A stretch of 64,000 nucleotides of DNA from Hymenobacter setariae (lineage in GTDB: Bacteria; Bacteroidota; Bacteroidia; Cytophagales; Hymenobacteraceae). Both the position numbers and the translations under genes were made by a program. A model generated the notes under the pieces. That model was not told the DNA's origin and did not search any database. It was given only the letters and a program-made list of their open reading frames with translations. Each line of letters starts with the position of its first letter. Positions within the stretch are counted from its first letter, which is position 1. Below, one piece after another: positions 25,172 to 33,117 of this stretch. The stretch spans positions 372,001 through 436,000 of the forward strand of contig NZ_VMRJ01000001.1 of assembly GCF_007713685.1 (NCBI RefSeq), in the 5' to 3' direction.

Positions 25172-26587
25172 ATGAACCGCTGGGCCTTTGTGCAGAGCGC
25201 GGGCCTACTAGCCGCTAGCTCTTTTCTCAGTCCGCCCAGCCGGGCGGCCGCTCTCGGCTTGCCAGTGATGCGGCCGGTAGCAGGGCAGCGCCGCTTTAGC
25301 AGCCGCGCTGTGGAGGCGGCTATTGGGGAGTTTCAGCAAAAAGTAAAAGACCCGGAGCTGGGCTGGCTGTTTGGCAATTGCCTCCCGAACCCGCTCGACA
25401 CTACCGTAGCGCCCGGCACCCACCTAGGGCGGCCCGATACCTACGTCAGCACGGGCGACATCGACGCCATGTGGCTGCGCGACAGCTCGGCCCAAGTGTG
25501 GCCCTACCTCGCTTTTGTAAAGCAAGACGCGCCCCTGCGTCAGCTAGTGGCGGGCGTCATTCATCGCCAAACGCGCTGCATTTTGCAGGACCCTTATGCG
25601 AATGCGTTTTACCAAGACCCCACCAAAGTGGGCGAGTGGAAAACGGACCACACGGCCATGCAACCCGGCGTGCACGAGCGCAAGTGGGCAATCGACTCGC
25701 TGTGCTACCCCATCCGCCTGGCGTATCACTACTGGAAAACCACCGGCGACGAGCAGCCCTTCGATGCCCAGTGGCGGCAGGCTATCGACCTGACGGTAAA
25801 AACCTTCCGGGAGCAGCAGCGCAAAACCGGGCCGGGCCCCTATCACTTTCAGCGCACCACCGCGAAAGCCACCGACACCCAGCCCCTAGGTGGCCACGGC
25901 TACCCGGTGCTGCCAACTGGGCTTATCGCCTCGGCCTTTCGACCCAGCGACGACGCCACGCTCCTACCCTTTTTGGTCCCCAGCAATTTCTTTGCGGTTA
26001 TCAGCCTGCGCCAAGCGGCCCTAATGCTCAATGACATTCAGCACGACGGTGCTGCCTACCAAAACCTGATGGCCCTGGCCGATGAGGTGGCCGTGGCTCT
26101 GCGCGAGCACGCCATTATCACGCACCCAGTGCACGGGCGCGTGTATGCCTACGAGGTCGATGGCTACGGCGGCCACACCCTCCTCGACGATGCCAACGTG
26201 CCCAGCTTGCTGGCGCTGCCCTACCTTGGCGCCATTCCGCTCAATGACCCCGTGTACCAAAACACGCGTCGGCTGGTGCTTTCGGCCGACAACCCCTTCT
26301 TCTACAAGGGCAAGGCGGGCGAAGGCATAGGTGGCCCGCACGTGGGCCAGGACATGATTTGGCCCATTAGCATCGTCATGCGCGGCCTCACTAGCATCAA
26401 CGACGCCGAAATTCGGGCCTGCGTGCAGCTGCTCAAGACCACCCACGCGGGCACTGGCTACATGCACGAGTCTTTTCACAAAGACGACCCCAATACTTAC
26501 ACCCGCCCTTGGTTTGCGTGGGCCAACACGCTGTTTGGCGAGTTTTTGTGGAAAGTATACCAAGAGCGCCCGACGCTGCTGAGGTAG
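25172..26587 (+). CDS. GH125 exo-alpha-1,6-mannosidase
   Basis: A 471-residue glycoside hydrolase of family 125, which removes terminal alpha-1,6-linked mannose. The family blocks are all present: VSTGDIDAMWLRDSSAQVWPYL near residue 90, WAIDSLCYPIRLAYHYW near residue 170, DDANVPSLLALPYLG near residue 340, GPHVGQDMIWPISIVMRGLTS near residue 388 and MHESFHKDDPNTYTRPWFAWAN near residue 430. The N-terminus MNRWAFVQSAGLLAASSF looks like a twin-arginine signal that has lost its RR pair, so export by Sec is likely. The ATG is preferred over a TTG two codons earlier. No other mannan-degrading gene is nearby. Confidence 0.92.
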   Translation: MNRWAFVQSAGLLAASSFLSPPSRAAALGLPVMRPVAGQRRFSSRAVEAAIGEFQQKVKDPELGWLFGNCLPNPLDTTVAPGTHLGRPDTYVSTGDIDAMWLRDSSAQVWPYLAFVKQDAPLRQLVAGVIHRQTRCILQDPYANAFYQDPTKVGEWKTDHTAMQPGVHERKWAIDSLCYPIRLAYHYWKTTGDEQPFDAQWRQAIDLTVKTFREQQRKTGPGPYHFQRTTAKATDTQPLGGHGYPVLPTGLIASAFRPSDDATLLPFLVPSNFFAVISLRQAALMLNDIQHDGAAYQNLMALADEVAVALREHAIITHPVHGRVYAYEVDGYGGHTLLDDANVPSLLALPYLGAIPLNDPVYQNTRRLVLSADNPFFYKGKAGEGIGGPHVGQDMIWPISIVMRGLTSINDAEIRACVQLLKTTHAGTGYMHESFHKDDPNTYTRPWFAWANTLFGEFLWKVYQERPTLLR

Positions 26588-26844
26588 CACCGCACTGGCA
26601 CAGCGTTCGCTAGGAGGACGTCAATTATGTTTTCGAGCTAGCTGAACACCAAGCTTGAGGCTACACAATCATAGTTTACGCCAAGACTACTGCTCTTAAA
26701 CGAGCAAGCGTGGCGCGCCAGTAGGCCGTGCGTTGGGTTCTTTTTCTACTTTTAGGTTGGCTATCCCCCAATTAATGGCCCTAGGTAGCCACTCATTTCT
26801 AGTTTTCGTTGTTACACTTTACAACGAAATCAATCCGCTTTCTT

Positions 26845-28839
26845 TTGTCAACTGAACTCCCTACCCCCCACGCCGAGCCCTACGCCATCGAGAAGGAGCT
26901 ACGCCGCGTGCAGGCCATGCTCAAGCTAGAGCAACAAGAAGACCTCGAGCAGTTTAAGCTTAAAAATGCCAAAGCCAGCATTCAGGAGCGCCAGCAGCGC
27001 GGGCTGACCTGGTACCCCGTCACGATTACCCAAGAAGATGTGGGCTTCGGCGGCAAAGTGGTCATTGAGCTAGAGCGGCCGGCCGGGCAGCAGGGGCTGC
27101 ACCTGTTTCAGGTGGGCAAGAATGCGGCCTTGTTTGGCAACGTGCCGGGCCGCGCTGCCACCGACCGCCCCACGCTCAGCGGCGTGATTACCAGCGTGCG
27201 GCGCAATAAACTATTGCTCGCCACCAGCAAGGAAGACCTGCCCGACTGGGTGCACGAGGGTGGCAAGCTGGGTATCGACCTCACCTTCGATGAGGTGAGC
27301 TACCGCGAGATGGACTACGCCCTAGGGAAGGTAATGGGCGCCTACGGCGACCGCCTTGCCGAGCTGCGCGACATCTTGCTCGGGGCCAAGCCTGCCCGCT
27401 TCCGGGCCGAAAAAGCCGACGACCTCTTCTACCCTAGCCCCCTCAACGAGAGCCAGCTAGCGGCCGTGCGCCACGTGCAAGCTGCCCAGGATGTGGCCAT
27501 TATCCATGGGCCGCCCGGCACGGGCAAGACTACTACGCTGGTGCAAGCCATTCTGGAAACCATCCGGCGCGAGCGGCGGGTGCTGGTGTGCGCGCCCAGC
27601 AACACAGCAGTAGACCTCCTGACCGAGAAGCTAGCCGAGCGCGGCGTCAACGTCATCCGAATGGGCAACCCCAGCCGGGTATCGGACCTGCTGCTAGAGC
27701 ACACCCTCGATGCCCAGGTGATGAACCACAAGCGCTACGGCGAACTGCGCTCGATGCGCCAAACCGCTGAGCAGTACCGAGAAGAGGCTGGCAAGCACGT
27801 GCGTCACTTTGGTTGGGAAGAGCGCGAGCAACGCCGCTTGCTGAAGGAAGAGGCCCGCGCCCTGCACCAGGAGGCCGACGGCCTAGAGCGCTATATCACT
27901 GAGGACCTGCTCGAGCAGGTGCAGGTGATTACCTGCACCCTAGTGGGCGCCTCGAACCGTAACATTCGCCACCTCACTTACGAGACCGTCTTTATCGACG
28001 AAGCCGCGCAGGCGTTGGAGCCAGGCTGCTGGATACCGATTGCCAAAGCTCAGCGCGTAGTATTGGCCGGCGACCACCAGCAGCTGCCGCCCACCGTGAA
28101 AAGCGAGAAAGCTGTCAAGGAAGGTCTGCGCGAAACGCTATTTGAGAAGTGCATCAAGCGCCAGCCCGATGTGAGCCGCATGCTGACCGTGCAATACCGC
28201 ATGCACGAGCAGATTATGGAATTCAGCTCCGAGCAGTTTTACGACGGCCGCCTCGTGGCTGCGCCCACCGTGGCGCACGTGGGCCTAGAGGCCTACGACC
28301 TGCGCTTTGCCCCCGACCTGCCCGTGGAGTTTCTGGATACGGCCGGCTTTGGCATGCAGGAAATCACCATCCCGGAGAGCCGCTCTACGGCCAACCCCGA
28401 GGAGGCTGACCTGCTGCTCAAGCGCCTGGCCCAGCTATTGGAGCCTTACGACGCCGCCGACCACGAGGAAGACCAGCTCAGCATCGGGGTCATCGCGCCC
28501 TACCGTGCCCAAATTAATTACCTCAAGGACGCAGTAGAAGAAAACGACGAGCTCAGCGGCCTGCTGCTACACCGCCAACTCAGTATCGGCACCGTCGATG
28601 CTTTCCAGGGCCAGGAGCGCGACATCATCGCCATCAGCCTCACGCGTAGCAACGGGCACGGTGAAATCGGCTTCCTCTCCGACATCCGTCGCATGAACGT
28701 AGCCATGACACGCGCCCGCAAGAAGCTGCTGCTCATTGGCGATTCGAGCACCCTAGGGGCGCATCCGTTCTACAAGGCTTTCCTCGATTATGTCGAGCGC
28801 GTGGGTGGATACCGCACCGCCTGGGAGCTGCAAGGCTAA
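26845..28839 (+). CDS. Upf1/SMUBP-2-like superfamily 1 helicase
   Basis: A cytosolic SF1B-type helicase of about 664 residues. An N-terminal beta-barrel region (about residues 60-170) precedes the motor. Motif I is HGPPGTGKTTTLVQ near residue 220, motif II VFIDEAAQALEPG near residue 385, motif III GDHQQLPPTV, motif IV region VQYRMHEQI, motif V VDAFQGQERDIIAISL and motif VI MNVAMTRARKKLLLIG near the C-terminus. No ATG precedes the conserved part: TTG codons at 26809 and 26845 are the choices, and 26845 gives MSTELP. The true start is uncertain. It may act in RNA or DNA metabolism. A strong hairpin terminator lies 108 bases after the stop. Confidence 0.88.
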   Translation: MSTELPTPHAEPYAIEKELRRVQAMLKLEQQEDLEQFKLKNAKASIQERQQRGLTWYPVTITQEDVGFGGKVVIELERPAGQQGLHLFQVGKNAALFGNVPGRAATDRPTLSGVITSVRRNKLLLATSKEDLPDWVHEGGKLGIDLTFDEVSYREMDYALGKVMGAYGDRLAELRDILLGAKPARFRAEKADDLFYPSPLNESQLAAVRHVQAAQDVAIIHGPPGTGKTTTLVQAILETIRRERRVLVCAPSNTAVDLLTEKLAERGVNVIRMGNPSRVSDLLLEHTLDAQVMNHKRYGELRSMRQTAEQYREEAGKHVRHFGWEEREQRRLLKEEARALHQEADGLERYITEDLLEQVQVITCTLVGASNRNIRHLTYETVFIDEAAQALEPGCWIPIAKAQRVVLAGDHQQLPPTVKSEKAVKEGLRETLFEKCIKRQPDVSRMLTVQYRMHEQIMEFSSEQFYDGRLVAAPTVAHVGLEAYDLRFAPDLPVEFLDTAGFGMQEITIPESRSTANPEEADLLLKRLAQLLEPYDAADHEEDQLSIGVIAPYRAQINYLKDAVEENDELSGLLLHRQLSIGTVDAFQGQERDIIAISLTRSNGHGEIGFLSDIRRMNVAMTRARKKLLLIGDSSTLGAHPFYKAFLDYVERVGGYRTAWELQG

Positions 28840-28841
28840 AA

Positions 28842-28899
28842 GCGTGTTTAGATTTCGTAAAAGGGGGCTCAAATAGTCAAGCTGAAAATCTAACCACGC
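28842..28899. repeat. Inverted repeat with GCGTGTTTAG end
   Basis: Arms 28842-28855 and 28886-28899 match at 13 of 14 positions. The outer GCGTGTTTAG resembles the ends of the MITE-like element at 49.5 kb, so it may be a remnant of the same family rather than a terminator. Confidence 0.45.
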
Positions 28900-28946
28900 A
28901 CTAAGGCAACCTTTAGAAATTAATAGCATCCTGCAAAAACGGTTTG

Positions 28947-28996
28947 AAAACCGTCAAGCTCAACTGGCAAACGCCTATTGAGCTTGACGGTTTTTG
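28947..28996 (+). terminator. Rho-independent terminator
   Basis: A 16- to 17-base perfect stem (28947-28963 with 28978-28995) ending in GACGGTTTTTG. It is the likely end of the helicase transcript. Confidence 0.85.
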
Positions 28997-29373
28997 AATT
29001 TTCACCCACCCTAGGGGCCTACCTCCCAGCTAGGAACGGAGCTTGAGGGCGGCTATGGTTTGGCGCTATCTGAGGGCCGCGAGGCATAGGGCGGGAAGCA
29101 AGAGAAAGCTGCTGCAAAAAAGAACATAATGGGCGGGCATCATTCAGAGAGGCCTGGTTAAGCTGCCCGCTTAACACGCTACGCAGGGCAAACAGCGCAG
29201 CCCTACGCGAGCGCGAGTGCCCCAGGGCCAAAGCCAGCCGCGTCGCATAAGCACCCGAAGCCTTATTGTTTCCTGGCTCTGAGCTAATTGTCCCAGGCAG
29301 CTAACTAAAATCAGGAAATTTAGCAGCGTAGAGCTTACGAGCTGCTTTCCAGCAGAAGCCAGTTGCTAGGGCA

Positions 29374-29429
29374 GAATTTCTGCCAAATGCAGATTGGCAG
29401 AAATTCTGCCTTACTTGTGGCAGGCATTC
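29374..29429. promoter_or_regulatory. Cluster of three TGGCAGRNATTY motifs upstream of the hybrid regulator
   Basis: The 12-base motif occurs at 29374-29385 on the minus strand, 29395-29406 on the plus strand, and 29418-29429 on the plus strand (TGGCAGGCATTC). The first two form a palindromic pair. The same motif recurs twice after the regulator gene, before the FG-GAP gene. This is the pattern expected for sites bound by the AraC-type domain of the regulator at 29548 (inference). Confidence 0.55.
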
Positions 29430-29547
29430 AGCATTTTTGCACTTAGCTCATAAAAAATTAGCCGGTCGGCAGAATTAACAGTCGCCCCGGCCAAGGTCGA
29501 TTATTTACACCAGTGGGTGGCTGCTCACCCTCGTTGCTATAGGACAT

Positions 29548-32500
29548 ATGAGATATTTGCTACTGCTATTGCTATTCCTGGCCACTAGCTGGCCTGCGCT
29601 GGCGCAAAAGAATTACAACTACTGGAATGCCGACATTGACTCGTTGGAGCGTGTCCTCTCCCGTCATCATTCTGATACTGCTCGTCTACGCACAGTACAG
29701 CATTTGCTGCGCATTGAGCTTGATTCGAAGGGTTTTACACGATTTGTTGAACTGCTTGCACAAGCAACTGTACTATCGGGCCAGCTGCAGCGCCCTGATT
29801 ATCCTGCCTACCGCCAGTGGCTAGCTGGCGAACGGCTACTGACGGTAGCCAACGTGGCTCGGGATTCAGCTATTGAGTACAAAATTCACCACCAAGACTC
29901 ACGCGCTGTACTTCTCCGTGCGCGCGCGAATAAATACAACCTGCTGGCTCTGGATAGTCTCAAAGCAGCGCTTCGAAAGTTTGACGCTCTAGGTTACCAA
30001 GAGCCGTTATTATTCAACGCTATAACTGGCGTATTTTCTGAACTGCGTCAGCATAAGGAGGAACTGGCCTATTATCAACAGAAACTGACTTATTATAGAC
30101 AAAATTCGATGCCAGTATATACAGGAACTATTTTGATTATGCTAGCAAATGATTTTGTCGGCAAAGGCAATGATAACCAAGCCATCAGCTATAGATTACA
30201 AGCGACGGAAATAGAAGAAAAAATCAATCCGCAGTTAGCTGCCATATCATATGCGGCGGTTGGACAGCAATACGCTGAGTGGGGAAACTATACTAAGGCC
30301 CGAGAATATGTAGAGCGAGCTCTTATGAAATCCGACCAAAGCTATAGTTTTCTTTTAAAGCTTATGATGAGCATGTTGTATAGGCAACAAGGAACTTATG
30401 CAGCCGCACTTAAGGCAGCTAATGATGCCGTGCTGTTAACTGCTCGAAATATGAAACTTAAAAAAAACACTCTTAACAATCTCGTTATTCACGGAGGTGC
30501 TTTAGAAATAAAAGCCGAGATGTTGGTGCGCCTGCACCACCTACCAGAGGCTAAGCGCTTGTTAGACCGCTTGCAAGAATTATCGGATTCTGTCCGATTG
30601 GCAAAAGATACTGGAACCATGTCGTTTCCGGCGAATGAAGCACGAGCTCTTTATTATACTGCCCAAAGTGACTGGACCCGGGCCGAAAATGCTTGGCTAG
30701 CCGCCTATGAAGAGAGGCGATATTATCAATTTGATGCCCTGCGCCTCATGCGCGCAATAGCAGCCTTTTATAAGCAGCGCCACCAGTTAGACAAAGCGCT
30801 GACTTACTCAATGGCCGCCGCCGACCTGAACGATTCGCTGCAGGCCCGCAAGAATCGCTATAATGTCTCCTACTACGAGCAGCAGGCCGTAGAGCGCAGC
30901 CAGGCTGGCCGCATTGCTAGCCTGCGCCATACCCAGGCGCAGGCCGAGGCCCGAACGCGACGCCAGCACCTGTGGCTGCTGGTGGCCCTAGGGGGGCTGG
31001 CGCTACTGGGCGGCGGGGCAGGCCTGCTGTGGCGCCTTTACCGCCAAAAGCAACGTGCTAATACACTGTTGGCCAGTCAGAAATTGCAAATTGAGGAGCA
31101 GGCGGCTCGCCTCGGTGCGCTCGACGAGGCTAAGAACCAATTTTTTGCCAACGTCAGCCACGAGCTGCGCACCCCCCTGACCTTGATACTAGGGCCGCTC
31201 GACACACTACTCACCAACCCGGCCCAACAGCTGCCAGCAGCCGTACAAGCGACGGTAGCCTTGGCTCACCGCCAGGCACGGCGTCTCCAGCAGCTCGTCA
31301 ATCGCATCTTGGATTTGACCAAGCTGCAAGCCGGGCGCTTGGCCCTACACCCGACGCCCACGCCCCTGGGCACGTTACTGAGGCGGGTAGTAAGTCAATT
31401 TGAGAGCCTGGCCACGCAGCGCGGCATCGCCCTGCACGGTCCGGCCGCGGTGCCGGAAAGTCTGCGCCTGCTGCTCGACGCTGACAAAGTCGAGGAGATT
31501 CTGACCAACCTGCTCATCAACGCCCTCAACCACACGCCGGCCGGGGGCTCGGTAGAAGTGGCTGTGGCTCTGCCCGCCGCGGGGGAGGTATACAGCATAA
31601 CAGTGCGCGATACCGGCCCTGGCATTGCTCCGGCCGAGCAGGCACGCATCTTCGAGCGCTTTTACCAAAGTCCGCAGGGCCAGGCGCAGGGCGGCACTGG
31701 CCTAGGGCTAGCCCTGAGCCGCGAACTGGCCCAGCTGCTAGGCGGCTCGCTTACGCTGGTCAGCGAGCTTGGGCAAGGGGCCGCCTTCACGCTGCGCTTT
31801 CCGGCCGAAGTGCTGCCCGAAGCGGCCACCGCGCCCATCGTGGCCCCAGGGGAGCCAGCTCCTGAGTCCGCCCTTCAGGGCGTGGCCTCCACGCTGCCAG
31901 CAGGGCCCGTGGGTAACGGCCCGCGCCCGCGCGTGCTGGTGGTAGAAGACCAGCCCGACCTGCGCGAGTACCTGCGCGGCCTGCTGGCGCCCACCTACGA
32001 GGTGCTGCTGGCGGAAGATGGCCAAGCCGCCCTAGGGCTGCTGGCCCGCGAGGCGCCCGTTGACCTCATCACCACCGATGCCATGATGCCGCGCCTGAGT
32101 GGCACCGAGCTACTAACGCACCTACGGGCCGACCCCGCCCAACAGAGCGTGCCAGTACTTATGCTCACGGCGCGGGCTGATGACGCCCACCGGCTGGCGG
32201 CTCTCACGGTGGGCGTTGATGACTACCTCACCAAGCCTTTTGCCACGGCCGAGCTGCTGGCCCGGGTGCACGCACTGCTAGCCCGCCATCAGGTGCGGCG
32301 CCAGTTTGCAGCCCTGCCACCCGAGCCGCAGGGGGAACCCGAAGAGGCAGGTAGCCCACGCCCCCGAACCGAACCGCTGCTGGCGGGCCCCGTAGCCGCT
32401 ACCCACCCGGCGCCACCGGCCCGCCGGGCCGAGGCCAACGCAGCGGAGGTACTGGGGCACTGGCAAGTGCAGGTGGCTAGCCATCTGGCCGACGAGCGCT

Positions 32501-32757
32501 TTGGACCTGCCGAACTGGCCGAGTTGTTATGCCTGAGCGAGCGTACCCTCTACCGGCGCCTAGGCCAACTGGCGGGCCTCACGCCTGCTGCCTGGCTGCG
32601 CGAACTGCGCCTCACTCAGGCCCGGCAGCTATTTGAAGCGGGTAATTTTACTTCGGTAGCCGAGGTAGCCGATGCGGTGGGCTTTGGCAGCCCTAAATAC
32701 TTTGCTACGCTCTACACCGAGCGCTTTGGCCGCCGCCCCGCCGATTATCGGCCCTAG
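29548..32757 (+). CDS. Hybrid two-component system regulator (TPR sensor, histidine kinase, receiver, AraC domain)
   Basis: A 1069-residue membrane-bound sensor-regulator. After a signal peptide (MRYLLLLLLFLATSWPALAQ), residues 30-450 form a periplasmic sensor of TPR-like helical pairs rather than the beta-propeller usual in Bacteroides regulators. A membrane helix lies at about 473-495. The phosphorylated histidine is in FFANVSHELRTPL near residue 537, with ATP-site boxes DTGPGIAP and GGTGLGLAL. The receiver domain (795-915) has VVEDQ, the aspartate in TTDAMMPR near 843 and KPF. An AraC-type HTH domain ends the chain (about 970-1069). The sensor half has lower GC and lacks CCTAGG, unlike the catalytic half. 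It likely controls the FG-GAP gene downstream. Confidence 0.92.
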   Translation: MRYLLLLLLFLATSWPALAQKNYNYWNADIDSLERVLSRHHSDTARLRTVQHLLRIELDSKGFTRFVELLAQATVLSGQLQRPDYPAYRQWLAGERLLTVANVARDSAIEYKIHHQDSRAVLLRARANKYNLLALDSLKAALRKFDALGYQEPLLFNAITGVFSELRQHKEELAYYQQKLTYYRQNSMPVYTGTILIMLANDFVGKGNDNQAISYRLQATEIEEKINPQLAAISYAAVGQQYAEWGNYTKAREYVERALMKSDQSYSFLLKLMMSMLYRQQGTYAAALKAANDAVLLTARNMKLKKNTLNNLVIHGGALEIKAEMLVRLHHLPEAKRLLDRLQELSDSVRLAKDTGTMSFPANEARALYYTAQSDWTRAENAWLAAYEERRYYQFDALRLMRAIAAFYKQRHQLDKALTYSMAAADLNDSLQARKNRYNVSYYEQQAVERSQAGRIASLRHTQAQAEARTRRQHLWLLVALGGLALLGGGAGLLWRLYRQKQRANTLLASQKLQIEEQAARLGALDEAKNQFFANVSHELRTPLTLILGPLDTLLTNPAQQLPAAVQATVALAHRQARRLQQLVNRILDLTKLQAGRLALHPTPTPLGTLLRRVVSQFESLATQRGIALHGPAAVPESLRLLLDADKVEEILTNLLINALNHTPAGGSVEVAVALPAAGEVYSITVRDTGPGIAPAEQARIFERFYQSPQGQAQGGTGLGLALSRELAQLLGGSLTLVSELGQGAAFTLRFPAEVLPEAATAPIVAPGEPAPESALQGVASTLPAGPVGNGPRPRVLVVEDQPDLREYLRGLLAPTYEVLLAEDGQAALGLLAREAPVDLITTDAMMPRLSGTELLTHLRADPAQQSVPVLMLTARADDAHRLAALTVGVDDYLTKPFATAELLARVHALLARHQVRRQFAALPPEPQGEPEEAGSPRPRTEPLLAGPVAATHPAPPARRAEANAAEVLGHWQVQVASHLADERFGPAELAELLCLSERTLYRRLGQLAGLTPAAWLRELRLTQARQLFEAGNFTSVAEVADAVGFGSPKYFATLYTERFGRRPADYRP

Positions 32758-32814
32758 GACTGCGGGCGAGGTAGCAGGCAGCACAAGGCCGCCTGGCGCG
32801 GGGGCTCATCCGTC

Positions 32815-32873
32815 AGCGTCTAGGTCCCCGGCGCACGGTGCTTGTAAAACCGCGCGTCGGGGACCTAGACGCT
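32815..32873. repeat. Large hairpin after the hybrid regulator
   Basis: Perfect 16-base arms (32815-32830 with 32858-32873) that include TCTAGGTCCCCG, around a 27-base loop. There is no T-tract, so it may be a weak terminator, a transcript-stabilising structure or a mobile remnant. Confidence 0.6.
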
Positions 32874-32882
32874 AGCTATAAG

Positions 32883-32983
32883 TGGCAGAAATTCGGTTGG
32901 GTAGCCGCAGACCTGCCAACTTAAGGACGCTAGCTTGCCAATTAGTGGCAAATACAGCACTAAGCCAATAATGGCAGGTATTT
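32883..32983 (+). promoter_or_regulatory. Two TGGCAGRNATTY motifs upstream of the FG-GAP gene
   Basis: TGGCAGAAATTC at 32883-32894 is identical to a site before the hybrid regulator. TGGCAGGTATTT at 32972-32983 is a variant. They lie 235 to 135 bases before the FG-GAP start. Shared sites suggest co-regulation by the hybrid regulator. Confidence 0.5.
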
Positions 32984-33117
32984 AGCCAAGTCAGCCGAAA
33001 GAGATATGCAGTTTTGCAGCGTTGGCCGCCTCATCGCCAGCCCGTCCTGCTACTAGCTGCCGTGGTTGCGTGGGGGTGATAAAGCGCCACAAAACTGCGT
33101 CCTCACTCTTTCTGGCT

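Larger units (their letters stand above)
28840..29547. other. Long intergenic region with two hairpins and regulator sites
   Basis: A 708-base gap. It holds an inverted repeat at 28842-28899 (14-base arms, 13 matching), a terminator at 28947-28996, and the motif cluster at 29374-29429 described separately. The minus-strand frame 29019-29231 has a short resemblance (LFALR...VLSGQL) to the N-terminus of the TlpA-like protein at 24.8 kb and may be a decayed fragment. No intact gene is visible. Confidence 0.5.
32758..33117. other. Intergenic region with hairpin and regulator sites
   Basis: A 360-base gap with no gene. It holds a 16-base-stem hairpin (32815-32873) and two copies of the motif seen before the hybrid regulator. 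An in-frame upstream start at 33022 for the next gene adds a sequence that is not signal-like and is rejected. Confidence 0.5.
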
